From Paragonimus westermani (lineage: Eukaryota > Platyhelminthes > Trematoda > Plagiorchiida > Troglotrematidae): DNA of 64,000 nt. The translations under genes and the position numbers were made by a program. Numbering within the stretch: position 1 is the stretch's first letter; each line of letters opens with the position of its first letter. This document shows positions 47,936 to 61,324 of this stretch, in pieces. The DNA is taken from NCBI GenBank assembly GCA_008508345.1, contig QNGE01003321.1, positions 23,510-87,509 of the forward strand. The letters run 5' to 3'. A model generated the notes under the pieces. That model searched no databases. It was not told where the DNA came from and was given only the letters and a program-made list of their open reading frames with translations.

Positions 47936-48400
47936 GTGAAGTCGGGAACTGAACCACCGATCGCGTACGGTATGCGTCATCTGTGTCGTCTGAAAAACGT
48001 CCGGTTGTCAATGAAAGGCAGGGTTTACGAAGTCTGTTCTGTGGTTCAGAAACCCAAAGTATTCGTGACGAAGATATCAGTAGACCTGTTGTATTTGGCC
48101 ATCTTTGCCTCGGTTAATTAACTCTCATCTGGTGGGATGATCACGTAAACAGTGCAGATGTTCACCAGTGCGTATTCCCGGGCATTCGGGATGTGTGATC
48201 AGATGGCAAACTAATCGGGTTGCACAGTCTGCAACGATTTGGTCACTTACTGCGCATGCCAGCTGAGCGTTTACCATACTGGCTATTGTATACTCAGATC
48301 ACTGAGTATTGGGAAACACCGTGTGGTGGCCAAGCAACACCGTGGTCACGAAGTTTGAAAATTCCGACTGCTCCCTTGACTTGAGTGAGTTAGTATCGTC
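47936..48400 (+). mobile_element. RTE/SR2-like LINE copy 7, RT C-terminal tail
   Basis: The frame opens with LCRLKNVRLSMKGRVYEVC, the thumb segment of this LINE (normally WRxxDVSLxxKGRVYxAxVR). Near 48,235-48,360 a second frame reads LQRFGHLLRMPAERLPYWLL and GGQATPWSRSLK, which match the C-terminal LGHVLRMP and RGGQxMTWxRxMK signatures. Frameshifted between them. It lies about 540 bases after the BCL7-like stop. Confidence 0.75.
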
Positions 48401-49406
48401 TGTCCTGCTGGCATCGACGTTATCACTGAGGGCGTTGGGTAAAAATGGTATCCTAGATGGTATTTTGCCAGTCAGTGGCGTACCTGTGTTCACACCGTTT
48501 CTAATTCTTCTGCATGGGCTTCTTTTATTTGTAACGTTTTTTCCTCCAGTACACTTTACGTCACCGTTGGGATAGGCGGTAACCGGAGCCACAGTACCTT
48601 CTGGTCCCGTTCACGTCTGTTGTGGTGATCATGTATTTGGGAACTGGCATGGTAGTCGTTGAATTGCCTTGTGTTTAGTGAAAAATTTACTTATATAATG
48701 GGTCATGTGTTCTGGAGTCTGCCACATTTTGACTACCGGTTGGCATCCAGATCTAAAACAGACGTTTCGGAAAACGATATGTGTAAGCTTATTGCAAATT
48801 CCCACTGCTGTTTCAGCCTGTGCATGTGCTTAATCAGAATTTGCCTTCCCTAGCTCACACCCAGTTACCTTTTCACTGAACCATTGGTCACGTTCTGTGC
48901 CGCTCACGAGATCGGGAATGATTTAAGCAAGTTTAATAATATTTTCGCTGTTCATCACTTTTAGCGAACTGTTGGGTTGCAAACGTTTTTGCGGTACAGA
49001 AACTACCTCTCTAAGACGTTCACGGCGAGCTGAAAATCTGTACAAGCTGGCATCATTCAGATTGAAAAAACGGGTGGGTTAGCTATGAACACTTAGAATT
49101 GGGCAGCCAGAAGTTACAACCGCTAGGGTACGTTGAGTTCTCTTAAGAGCTGACACAAACATTCAGTTTACTTCCGGACCAACTTTGCACAGGCTGCGCT
49201 AACATTCAACCTCCATATCATGCGATAGACTTCGGACAGCATGGTCCACTGCCTTTGAAGTTGACCGTCTAAATCGCTCCAAATTGTTCACTACAATTTA
49301 TTGAACTCGATCATGGCCGATGGTCTAGGCATGTGTCTACGTGAATCAATGGTGTAACTATACCGTGCCTTTACGACGGAATGTAAAACTGGGAATGCGA
49401 ATTCTG

Positions 49407-49427
49407 GTGTGTGTGTGTGTGTGTGTG
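49407..49427. repeat. GT dinucleotide microsatellite
   Basis: Ten GT units plus G, uninterrupted. Confidence 0.95.
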
Positions 49428-52400
49428 GTCAGTGCTCACTTTGGTTGTTATATCGGTGGGACTGTGTGATAAACCCACTCAAGGCAAATGTTTCGGCCCA
49501 AGGTCCCGTGCCCCACTGCATGTGACTCGCTTCTCCCCAGGAATCTTATTATATGGCATGATTTGTACATAACCTAACCAGCTTGGTGTATTTTAGGTAT
49601 GTGATTTGTCGTTTATGAACTCTGAGGTATCGTTTGAAGGAAACGTAAAGATGGACCGTGTCACTTATCACGCGATTGTTTTGTTCACCCCAACCACTTT
49701 GTAGTTGACAGTACCAGGTTGATACTGATAGCCCATGTACTGCTGCGTCTGCGAGCTATTTATCTGGCAAACGAGAACGTGCACATACTGCGGCATTACT
49801 GTATCCATTCTCAGATACGACGGAGCTAATGAGGTTTAATAAATCTTTTATACTCTTGTTAGGGTCCCAGATACCCCATCTGACACACAATGAACTCGTG
49901 ATGAATTGGCGCCCAGACAAACCTGCTAAACGGCTTATAGTTTAAATGGAGATCCACAGAAATAATTCATACAGGAGAGTGGTGAACTTCTTTTTATAGG
50001 AGCATTCTATGCATTAGAGTTACAAAAAATACGCCTCATGTATGTAACCATTCTTTCTTTCAAATCATTTCACTTTGTTTTGCAGTTCTTAGTGTGTATC
50101 AGGCCGAGTGACTGTCTTCTGTATCAGTTGGATGAATACGTTTGTTACTTAGGGCATGTGCTGAGCTGTGCATCGTCACTGACTGTTTTTTAACATGAAC
50201 ATCAGTATCACAAATAAAAATGGAAAAGGGAATTGAATCTTACGTCATTGAACCTCTGATTCTGATTTCAAGCGTTCGACATTAGGGTGCCTCTGCACTG
50301 CATCAGAATGGCTGAGCTAAAAACGAGAGTAGGACAACATCTGTTGGACAACTTTCTTGAGGTATTCCCTCACGAGAAACTTATTTAAATGTTGTTCACT
50401 TTTGATGGGAAGTCGAAGGTTGTTTAACTCCAAGTTAATTTTCGCATTCGGATAGAGCTTTCAGCCAGCTCTCCAGAAAATGCACTAGACTCGATAAATG
50501 GTGCGATACACTATCTCAGTGTTTGTGCGTCGCTCACATACGATACGGTGAACGCGATGATGTTACTTGTGTCGAAACGAATCAAAACAGACGGATTCTT
50601 CCTGATAAAGTGTTCTTTATGTTCACGGGGACAGTCGAAGAAATAGATCAGCAGTGAGACATCATCTTGGGCACAGATCTTTCAGGTGGAGTGATACTGC
50701 CCTTCTATGTGGCATACGATAATTCGTATTGACAACTTGGTCGCGCGCTTTCTTCATCCTGGTTGGCACGCTGTCTTAATTTTCGGCTTTGAGATGTACT
50801 CGTCAATCCTGACAATAATCCATGGGGGTAGAGGAGTAAGAGATGTGAATGCATAGAGGAGGAAAATAAAGGAAACGATGGAGCTTCGGTGTGGAGAAAA
50901 CAAGCGAATGTCGACTTATCTGAGTGGATAAGGTCCATCATGTGGCGGTCAGTAAACAGGGTCGTTCGGAACGTGTGAGCTTGTCTTAAGGTAGGTCGCA
51001 CGCGGAATAGTCTGCCACCCTTATTCAATCAGAGCTGCAAGATGCAGTAATCAGTCAGTACGTTACACTTCACACAAATCGAGGGGAACAACATGACCGA
51101 TAAGCAGTAGCGTGGCGTTAAGTGAATTAAAGGCTCCTCGCTTTGTGACAAGCTCGTAGTTTCTGCTTTACCGTAATGCTCATAGTCGGGTGCGCTAACT
51201 CTTAACGGCAAACCCGTTTCACCTGACGTTTTTCTGTTCCATTGCTTAGAAACCTGAACCGATATCGGATGAGCGAGATGTCAACGATTGGTCAACATTC
51301 TCAGTGAAACCGGGACCGATACAGTTTCAGCGTGGTTGAAGATAATGACAGTGGAGTCGGTGACAATCTACCAACATTTGGTCTTGTTGTCTTAGCTGTT
51401 CATCTAGCATTTGGAATGTGGTGTCATTTACAAGTGTGATTCTAGCTCCATTAGAAATAGAGGTACTGCTGCGACGTGATTATGATCAACTGTAATAACA
51501 AATGAGGAAGGTGACCTAAATATCTTTCCACAGCCCCGTTGATTGGGGTACATGTCTGATTGCTATTCTGACTCTTGCCCCAAAGTCCTAAGTACGAATC
51601 CTCAGTGCATGTGATGCCGATGAGACCCACCTAGGTCGATCAACTGTCTGGTAATCCGTGGGACTTAAGGCTCACTGCGTAGCTGTTGATCGATACTGAC
51701 TGATATTTGCAAGCCAACTACACATGGCTGGTTGATTTTGCTGCCTAAGGAAAGGAAGCGCCAAGAAAAATGATGGATAGCGTTCACTTGGCGTGTGGCT
51801 GTAGTGGGTGCTTATCGCGGTTATCTCGTAGTAGGAAGCAAATCAGTTGAATGCGTGACCTGATTATACTCTTCATATGAGAACAGTTGCTTCTCATGCA
51901 TTCCTGCCTGTCGGTAGCTATCTGAAGGCAATTACTGTTTTTTCCACTCTATGCCATACGTTTGCTTCTTGTGAGTTCATTTTGGGTACAATTCTGTCAG
52001 CATATTAGGGTAATGTTCTGTTTCCGCTTACACGGTATAAGGGCATATTTGATCAATGCGATTGTACATGCTGGTCTTATTATTGATGGAGTGACGGGAT
52101 GTTAAATAAACTTTGGCAAGATAAATTTTAATTGTTCCGTTGTTCTCGAACGCCAACGGTTCTTAGTCATCAGCAATATGTAATGTGGAATTTAGTCATG
52201 TTGACTGTTACTCAAGTTGGTATGTCTTTCAGAATGCTGCGTGTTACTGTTTTGCTAGTGTACATATAGGGTATTTTTTCTTCCTAATTTTGTTTCCGGT
52301 TGCTGATGTGCCTAGTTGATCCTGTGGAGACACCGGAAAGACGATACGGTGAATAACGATTTGGGAAAATGTGAGTAGGTTTGACACCAATAGTATAGCG

Positions 52401-52621
52401 CAGTTGTTTCTCTGTGGACTGATTTCGCTGACGTATCAAACCGAACAGAGGAGAGATAAAGTTCTTATAGCTTTATATTGGACGAATGGAGGTTAATACA
52501 TAAAACTTTTTGTCCCAACTGAACTCGCCAACTTCATGAGCTCACATTTTGCAAACAAACAACGAGGTGATGAATAAAAGGAAAATGGAATACGCAAGAC
52601 AGGCGCTTCCTTACAATCATC

Positions 52622-52701
52622 ACCGGCCCACTCATCTACTGATGCTTGGTTGACCGACTACTCAACCAAGTAAAGATGACAGATAATCCAGTGGGGCCGG
52701 T
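52622..52701. repeat. Imperfect 80-base hairpin
   Basis: The outer arms ACCGGCCCACT and AGTGGGGCCGGT pair. The centre has a perfect 9-base stem, CTTGGTTGA against TCAACCAAG, with an 8-base loop. The middle part pairs partly. No element was recognised around it. Confidence 0.6.
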
Positions 52702-55700
52702 TCTATACCATCTCGTTTAATGTGTCCAATCTAGGATCAGATGGGTCACGTGACGAAATATACTGTTTCTACCTTTCTAGCAGTATGTGTTGATAAATGC
52801 CCGCTTGTGTTGTTTTTGTTTCGACGAGGGAACACGAACAGTTTACCCCCAATGAAACGGTTTAAAAGGGCTGTGTTTTTGTTTTCCTCCAATTGACCAC
52901 CTCCGTACAAACGATCAGTATGTAGTGGGGGTTACGTATCAGCTCTAATCTGTGAACTTATCGTTTAGGCCTCGTTGAGTATGTCTATCGTTTGATTCTC
53001 GAGATCAAACATCGTCTAGTATTGAAGTCTAGAGAATAGAAACAAGTAGATAAGTTTCACAGTACAAAGGTTATCTGTTTATACAGCGCTTCTGATGACA
53101 CAATCAGACAGTTTCGAATCCGAGATTATGGCGGAATTGGGGTCACGTGAAGTTGTACCTGATACCATATTACTGAGACTTCCATATATGAGCACATATC
53201 ACACCTTACTTTGTGAAGTTTTGTTAGCAACAATTGTGTTCATCTAACCGCAGGGAGATATTCACGTCATGAAGCCTGCTCGGAATGACGTTCATATGCA
53301 GTCCACTTACTAATTGAGTTCAAACCCGAATAGTTTACACTTTCGTATACGGTCGCTTGTCAACATTCAGTCGATCGATTCTGCCTGCAGTCGATGATTG
53401 GCCGTCTTTGTTCCAAGCATTGAAAGCGGCTATTGTGGAGGAGAATACCGGAACTGAATATCTATCTTCCACTTGACTCATGAATCTAGTGGCTATCTAT
53501 ATGACCCTATCAGTAAACTTTACACAGACGTTCAGGGATGTGAGAATACCTATGTTTTGAATTGTACACGTTTCCGCTTCTGATGCGATGACCCAACACA
53601 TGTTAGTTTGAACTGAGAATCTGCACCACTGCCTACGGTATGATAAATTAAAAGTTCGATCCACCTATCAATTTTTAAATGTTGACACTGCCACCTCTCC
53701 AGCTTGTTGTAACGTCTATCCCATAGGACCTGGTGGTCAACTTTACTTGGTTTCAGTTAATTTTCTATAACAGTAAAAACAACTACAATAGAATCCTTTC
53801 TTTTGCATTGTCTTTTAGGCTTTTTCTTCCAAACCATGTGAAACAGAATGAGTGTTTTTACAGTTGAGGAAAAACCTAACCATCAGTTACCGTAAAAACC
53901 GAAATCACAACCATTTTCGAAGACAATAGACTAGGTCAGAATAGACGAAGTTTAGTGGTTCATGTGTTGTTTTTACTTCTCTTTAGAAGTGTAGTTGATC
54001 TTTACTTGATATTCATCAGATAGTTTAACAAACCACCGGATGTTTCATCATTCTCTCAAGAGCGCTCCGTTCAGTCCATCCGTCTGCGGTGAAACTCGTT
54101 CGTTTCTGTGTTGCCGGTCTGTAGGTTGTGTGTGCTATTCGGGTCAGGGCGTGTAAGATACATGTGTGAACAGCCACCCTACAGGGTGATACCCTTTCTC
54201 TCAATACAAATTAAAATATTAATCACATTTTCGTTGGTGAAAGGAGCTCACGTTTGCAATGTGTCCATCATTACCGACTAGCTTGTCCTTTCACAGGATG
54301 GGCGTACCACAATCCCTCGTCTAACCATTAGTGTATTTTTGCGAAGCGAAGTGTTTCAGTTCTTTTAGTAAATCGGGTCTTCGAAATAGCCATCCACTGG
54401 GATTTTCCAAACTGAGACTTTCTTCGCTGTGGATAACACTGTTCTAACGATTACTCCAACTAAGTTATTGTTCTGCCCTCTTCGGTTGACGGTGTACAAT
54501 CGCTGCAACCTGTCGTCTTGATAGGTTGATTGCGGTACGTTATCGATTCGGTGTTACGTTCACGTTGCGAACACTTGCATTAAGTCGTTCATCAAGATAA
54601 TGCTCTGGTACAAGTTTTCCATCTCTCTAGATCACAGCTTCTGTCTGGAAATATTTTTAGGATCAAACACAAAGAATCTCCGACCTGAACTTCTTAAAAA
54701 ACCTGTGGGGCTTCATCACAGGAAAAATGCCATTCAAAAAACGAGTAGAGGCGGTAAAATATTGACTGGTAAGTGAACGCGCGCCACTCATAGAAGACAT
54801 ACTTCACCTCCAAAAGGACGGAAGGCATACATTTAATCAAACTTAGTGCATTTTGACTTAATTCTGTCTTCTAACCTGATTATGTGATCTTACTTTCACA
54901 GTGACTGTTGCTTCAAATTTGCCTTGATTATGACGCGAGATAGATAAAGCATTGTATTCTGTTTTGCACGCATCTAAAACAGTTGACATCATTAACAGTT
55001 AAAGGTTGACAAAAGTAACACACGGTGACACTACAATAATTTTGAGATATTTGTAGTATTTTCCGCCTCCTGTTCGTTAAAAAATGGACCCAGCTTTACT
55101 GTCAACAGTGCCACATCCACATACTTGACATAAGTATGCTGACAACTGTTCTGTAGCAATCGCTGCATAGGGAATCCAATGTTTCATGATATCCCATTCT
55201 GGGTCGCGGATACTTCAAACACCAATCTTAGAGTAAACATGTAAAATCGGTTTTTTAAATTTTAAAAACAACGATTCATCGGTAACCTCATGAAATTTGG
55301 TTCATTCATGCCTCCGGATAGCTCGTATTTCGTATCAGTTTCACGTTCGGACAGGCTTTTTGGCTAATACATTCAAAATATAAAAATATTCGATTTTTGC
55401 ACTTGTGGGAGCTCACAATCTGTATACTTTCCTTTCCTGACTTGATGAGCAACTGTAGCCGTGGCACTTGTGATGTTATGTAACATTAGATGTAACGGGT
55501 TCCTCACATTGTGAACAATAAATCACATAGATGGGAGTACTGCTCAGGTTATCAGATTGCGTCTAGTGAAGATACAGCAACTGTCCAGTTCACTTTAATC
55601 GATACTCCCACGTGTAGAACCCCCTGGTTAGATTGTAACTTCTGATTTCATAGCCCCTGTTCACCGATCTTTTTGTTACTGATATCCAATTTTTGAGAAC

Positions 55701-56599
55701 AAGCCATCTGGTTACTCATCAGTACTTCATTTGTACTTATTTTGACGAACGTTCATCACTTCTGTGTTATCAGATTTACTTGTCATGTTACTTTTCACAG
55801 CGAACGTTACCATATTTAGTTCGGACAAAAAGCACACTGCACAACTGAAGATAGCTTGGGATGTGTCAAAGTGCATAAATTACGAATTATGATAGATTAC
55901 CTTCCAATCACTAACTTTAAGCGTCGTCAACGACCCTGACGTGAAACCAAACACGGACTTTGTGTGAAACCGTTCTTCTAAAAGAATAAAGGAGGGCTGT
56001 TTCGAACGAATCTGATTCCATATGTCCAGCGAGGTGTCATTGTGACGTACGCAAATGTTACTGTCATTTACACGCGTGCACACTCACTGCTTTACAATGG
56101 TCAGTTCGTACTATTTTGGGTGGTTATGGAGAAACGGATTGCGACACGTTTGCACAATTGACTTAAGTCAATCGACACACTCGCAGTCGATTTTCACAAT
56201 GCAGCCACCTTCCCCATCAATCGTTCTCACTTGGCCACATTTAGCTTACATCGTCTTTTCAAACGATGGCAAACAAGCATGAATCACAGGTACTGTGATT
56301 GTGACTTGTAAGAACGAACGCTATCAGAGTCGGACTAAGAGCAACGTACTGTGCACAAAACTCGTTCTGATCAAAAGTTGATCACATTTGAACAGAAAAG
56401 TCAGAAGCGACTTTCTACACAATACATCTCTCCAACACATTATACTGCGTCTCATCTGACACAGTGTGGTCTGCAGCTTATCTAACAAAGTTCGGTAGAC
56501 ATGTATATCTGAAGGCCGTATCTAATTCTTTATGACACAAGTTAACACAGTGGTTCACAGTTTTTTCAGCCAGTTCAAAAAACGGTGAGAGGTAGTTTT

Positions 56600-57230
56600 G
56601 AGCTAATCAACTTACTCAGTGGGTTGGACTGTATCAACAAGACTATGGCCAGTTTGGCATTTTTGGATATTCTCATGGAGCGTCGTAGTGACGAATCCAC
56701 ACTGTGCATCGTTTGCCGGAAACACTTGGATGGGCAGCACCTAAACTTTCACAATTTATGCTGACCGAATGCAGGTGTGGTCTAGTGAGAACGTTGTTTT
56801 ATCGTCCAAGACAAATCTAATCGAGAGAAACATTGGCCAGAGGGATGTCGTACTTGAGAGTCACGCTCAGTGGAAATGGCTTCCCATCCGCATTTTTTGA
56901 GAGGTTCAACGAAGAAAACCGGCTGGCGCAATGGCTTCAGTAGTTCCCAAGCTGAATTTCTATCTTCGTTCACTTTACAAAGATGATGGTACCATTACGC
57001 TATTGAAAATCAGTTACACGGCATTTATGGAACGCACCTTCCACAGAGCCCAACTGGTCATGCTTTTCGTCATTGCCGGTAACACACCAACGCTGGTGAA
57101 AACACCGCTACCGTTCAATATCATACCTTACATCATCTATAAATTCTCGTGTGAGCGCCGTGTCACGTACAGGCACAGAACGAAGTGGCACTTACACAAC
57201 TGGGTCAACGAACACATTCTAGTTTGAGTC
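56600..57230 (+). mobile_element. Penelope-like element, RT C-terminus and GIY-YIG domain
   Basis: Starts with LAFLDILMERRSDESTLCIV and HLDGQHLNFHNL, equivalent to the Penelope-like RT segment with FLDVLIxRxxDG and YLNFxSxHP. It goes on through broken frames to VPKLNFYLRSLYKDDGTI (the linker), TFHRAQLVMLFV, GNTPTLVKTPLPF, IIYKFSCERRVTYRHRTKWH and NWVNEHI. The GIY-YIG signature (YxGRTxRxLxxRVxEH) is recognisable, but the catalytic YIG is TYR-H and the Arg is shifted, so it would be inactive. The rest of the RT is missing. Confidence 0.78.
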
Positions 57231-58262
57231 TGTAAAACGTCCTTGAATACCACAATGTCTCATTCAGGTCAAAACGTGGCGAATCACAAATAACCGGTCT
57301 CTCCGTTCACTCGACACTTGTTGACATGTCCGCCTAATTTGAGCCTCAAGAATGCCTTTCATATACGTTACACAGCAAAAATCGAAGGCTCTTCAGGTTC
57401 GCGGAAGAGGTAGCAATTAACAAATGGGAGCAACCCATTTGCGTACTCGCTCATTAGTACCAGGTTGTCTTGGCAAGTGATACGCATGGGGTCCATGCGT
57501 GTAGTTATTGGTTTTGTCGTCTAGCTTCGCAAGACCCAGCGAACTTTGCGATAAACTCTAAGACCACAGTGTGTACCAGGTGAGACGTAGTGAAATGCGC
57601 TCGAGTTACACACTGTGCAGAAAACTGTTCCTGATTTCTCTGTTCTAATTTTCTACAGTGAAAGTGCTGTGTTGATCTGTTGTCTGCGAAATATGTTTGG
57701 CAGTACTTGTCAAACAGGGTCATTTAATGGACGAGTTAGTTACATTGTTTCGTTCTAGACCACTCTTATCCACATGACAACCTATGTGACTGTGACGTAG
57801 AGCACCTTCCTGTTTTCGGGGTTGTTGAGATTGTCCATGTCAAATTGTGATTTTCAATAAAAACCATTCCCGGCATTTTAGTTTGTTAATGAAGGACCAT
57901 GTGAATTCTGTACATGCATGCACAAAAATCATCTCTAGTCAGGTTTTACCGTGTCTGTAGCAACCTTTCTTATTAACAGTGTCAGAAAATACCAAAGCAA
58001 CTTCATGTTCAAAAAGAGTCATACAACAGTAAACGGTTTCAATAATTCCTCGCCAGATCAATAAAATTCTCAAGGTTAATGAAAAATGAATTGTCTCACC
58101 CAACCATTTGAATTGAAGGCCACGTCGGTTATCACCTCGTAGTCCGAGCGCGGTATAGGCTTGCGTCCCGCGACCTAGGTTTATTCACGATGAGGGTGCA
58201 GGTTAGTGAAGAGTGCGGATCACTGGCAACCGGGGAAACCGTTAGACCTGAACGATCATTTG
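57231..58262. other. No gene seen; two short perfect hairpins
   Basis: Two small palindromes lie 60 bases apart: CAAATGGG, five bases, CCCATTTG at 57,421-57,441, and TACGCATGG, GGT, then CCATGCGT at 57,481-57,500. A 72-codon minus frame at 57,505-57,723 carries no recognised motif. No transposon protein was seen. Confidence 0.5.
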
Positions 58263-58559
58263 CTAGGACCAAAGGACTGCGTTCAATAATCTGATAACCG
58301 TCAGTTCGGTTGCTGCCAAAATCTGCCGTCTACCTACCTTGGAGTGATTGATTGGAATTTTGTAGGTGATCTGGAATGTCTTTGATACCTGATAATTGCA
58401 AGCGACAGGGTCGAGCACGACAGAATTAGGGATTGACCTTGTCATTCCGGTTCTGTTCTGAGCTACATGTTGCCCTTTAGTATGACTAGACAAATGTCCA
58501 TTCGTATGTCCAATGTAATTTGTTGCGCAGTCACAAAAAATAAGACAATACACAGGCAT
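58263..58559 (-). mobile_element. Penelope-like GIY-YIG domain, second type
   Basis: A 98-codon minus frame reads VYCLIFCDCATNYIGHTNGH. This has the V-Y-x-L-x-C-x-x-C lead-in and the YIG signature with the TxGxL helix of GIY-YIG endonucleases. TKGQHVAQ and, near the end, LAATELTVIRLLNAVL follow; the last carries the conserved Glu. It differs from the other Penelope-like pieces (Cys-rich lead-in, YIG kept), so a separate lineage is likely. The frame is open throughout, but no RT lies upstream within reach. Confidence 0.72.
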
Positions 58560-60003
58560 TGACAGGTGGTGGGCAGACGGCCGATCCTCAGGATTGCTTA
58601 GTATGAATAAGAAAGTCAGCCGTTTCTCTCAAGGACGTTGCTGGAAGCAGTTGCTTCAGTGACTGATGTAAACACTGATAATATTTCATTTGAACATGCG
58701 TGAGATTGATAGGGTTTTTTCCTAGTCAGCTTAACTGAAGGATCACTCTTGTAGATGCAGATGCACTACTGAGGGCGACATACTCCAATGTCGGAAAGTG
58801 TCATCAGCCGGCAGAATCGATTACTACGAGTTTGCTCAATGAACTATGAATACTTCAGAAGTAATTGATCGCTTCTTTGCCTGGGCATACGGTGGTCTTA
58901 GCTAACCTTTGGTGAATTACGACTTAAGTGCACCGTGGCAGTACAGAACACGTCATCTATTAATGGTAGTCTGTGTAGTTCTTTTCTTTGACAAAAGGAT
59001 CGTGCACACGGGGGTCAAAATTAGCATCGTTAGGTCTCCACTTTGCCTACACAATCAGCGTAGAATGAGTAGTGTTCATAATAGAACTCAGTAATGGTCG
59101 CTGGTGATGAAGTAAAAAATGGTTAATCACATTAAACGTGCAAAGTAAGTTCTAGTTCATACAATTTAAATTTCGGTTTTCCACTGCGATTACATAACGG
59201 AAATTCAACGCTGGTTGGACTAGATAGCTCTATTCATAGGCGCTCCGGCATGTTCCGAGGGGCTTCATGAAAGGATTATGTGACTACTCTACAAAAGGGG
59301 TACTCGGGATTCCTGATGCATATGCAATATCCTCGAAAGACAATTTACCGGTCATTCCATAAGCTGTTATTAAGGCACTCAAATGTAACATCCAATGACT
59401 GGTTAAAAAGGACAGCTGATAATGATTCTGAGGAAGGAACCTAAAGTGGTTTTAGCGTGCAAACATTTGGTGATAGTCCTCAAATGGCTTCACATTATAG
59501 CATTTTGAGCGTCATTTTTACTCCCGGAACACTATTATGCCGTTTTGTAGGGTAATGAAAAGCTTAGTATGCTTGATTTATTAGGTTGGACCGGAAACAA
59601 GTAGGTTATCAAAGTAGGTGATAACTAGGGATTTGTAAACATTTTTCGAGTGTATTTTGCATCGTTCTGCACAAAATGAGAAGTCAAAGATTGCGTAGAT
59701 TAATAATTTATCAACTCTGCAACAAACACCGCTCTTCATTTAACGATGGTTTGATAAGGGGCCAAATTTAATTGAACCTTGAAATTTTCGGAAGAACATG
59801 GAACATTTAAATTTGATTTTCTGATAATTATGAAGTTGTCACAAATGTAATCACTTTGTTCAAAATTATTTACTGTATTTCTCAATGCTGTTTATAGGAT
59901 TTTTGTCTCCAGTTTGCTTAATTTCGTCATATTACTTTTGTATTAGTAATAAGTAGTGTGGCAGATTTATGATTTTAGATGAGACCCTAATGTGAGAAAT
60001 CAG
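58560..60003. other. No gene seen
   Basis: AT-rich, one chance 61-codon frame at 58,909-59,094. No repeat match recognised. Confidence 0.5.
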
Positions 60004-60004
60004 G

Positions 60005-60083
60005 GCTTCGGCTGGATTCGAACAAGTGTCAGACACAGTATGCCTCAACGCGGCAAGCACTCTACTAGCTGAGCTACGAAGAT
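60005..60083 (-). tRNA. Degenerate tRNA-like sequence (tRNA pseudogene or SINE head)
   Basis: The minus strand reads TAGCTCAGCTAGTAGAG (A box and D arm, good 4-bp stem) and TTGTTCGAATCC (B box). Acceptor ends CTTCG and CGAAG pair over five bases. The anticodon stem TTGCC/GGCAT pairs over four, with loop GCGTTGA; by position the anticodon would be GTT, but C replaces the usual T33. The T stem is poorly paired and the variable region is long with a 3-bp stem. Both polymerase III boxes are present. Poor pairing argues against a working tRNA; a tRNA-derived repeat is the likelier reading. Confidence 0.5.
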
Positions 60084-61324
60084 ACACCAGGAGCTCGGAA
60101 ATTACACATTTGGACTCTGTTACCCACCCGTCCCACAGCCGTACTTTTTATAATCAGTCAACTTTCCGTGAAACGGAATAACTGGCCTGGCTTCTCACTG
60201 ACAGAACTGCATAATTACCTGATTTACCAAACTTAATTTCCAACAATTTGTGCTCAGTTACAACTGAAGTAAAAATATGCCTTTACTATATGAACGGTAA
60301 AGTAGTTAACAGTTTTGAGTGAACTTTTTACATTTGGTACTCTACCTATCCGATAAGAAAAAGTGTCATGTATCTCCGAGAAAACTTTAACACCCTTGGT
60401 TTCTTCTCGCCATTTTTATAAATTATCACATCTGTAAGTGAAAGTTTCTATCTGATGAATGACCTTCTGTTTAGACTCTCATGCTGAGCGTTTTGTTACG
60501 TTGTCCTGATATTTGACATCCACTCTCACCGTACCCAGTCAAACCGACTGGCGAAACCCACAAATGGAACGAACGCATGCAATTATCCAATTTTTCACTC
60601 AACGGCACCATTAATTTTCAGCGAGTTTAGTGGAAATTTGGCTCACGAGACAGCACAAAATGACTTCAAAACTTCCGTATAATTTATGGCCACGTAATTT
60701 ACTCATTTGCATCGCAGTTGATGGTTGCATGTTGTAATCTTCACAAACGATGCTTTCATCTAGCAACACAGGTTGATGTGCTTCTTGTCTCTCTTTTTAA
60801 CGACAACTTGGCCTTTTGCATTCACTTTAAAATTTCGGTTGATTCGCTTAATTCGAAAGCACCGCTATCACCGTACGAATCTAGTTGGCGCTGACGCCCT
60901 GTAGGCTAAAAAAGGTTACAACAAACACAATTTGATTGTTTATAGTTTACAATTTGTAACTTTTTGTCAGCAGCCCAGTGATGGAGGAGTAAACAGAATA
61001 AAAACCATAGGTGTGGACCATATGGATCAACGGTCTCGGACGCCATAGTCACTCACGGTTCCCTGCACCTATAAATTGATTGAATGTACACTCGTTGAAA
61101 GTGAACGAAACTGTCGGTTGTCGTCGTTACTGCTATGCACTGATCGATCACGTGATCTTTGCTGAAAATCTCTCGTTCAGTCGGCCCAAATTTCAGAAAA
61201 CTCAGCAGAGTTCCATTAGGCTGATAATCAGAGACTCCGATTGGATGATCAATTGAAATGTAGAAGGCACTTTAAGTAAACACGAGTTTGCTATGAAATA
61301 TGAGACAGCAGAATGTGAGCGCAA
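60084..61324. other. No gene seen
   Basis: AT-rich, no frame of 60 codons. No repeat match recognised. Confidence 0.5.

Larger units (their letters stand above)
48401..56599. other. Long open-frame-poor region
   Basis: About 8 kb with no recognised protein. From 51,212 to 55,879 there is no frame of 60 codons on either strand, which is unusual beside the element-rich left half. Frames at 48,299-48,592 (-) and 50,705-51,028 (-) are open but unassigned. It contains a GT microsatellite and one hairpin, listed separately. It could be intron or intergenic sequence. Confidence 0.5.
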
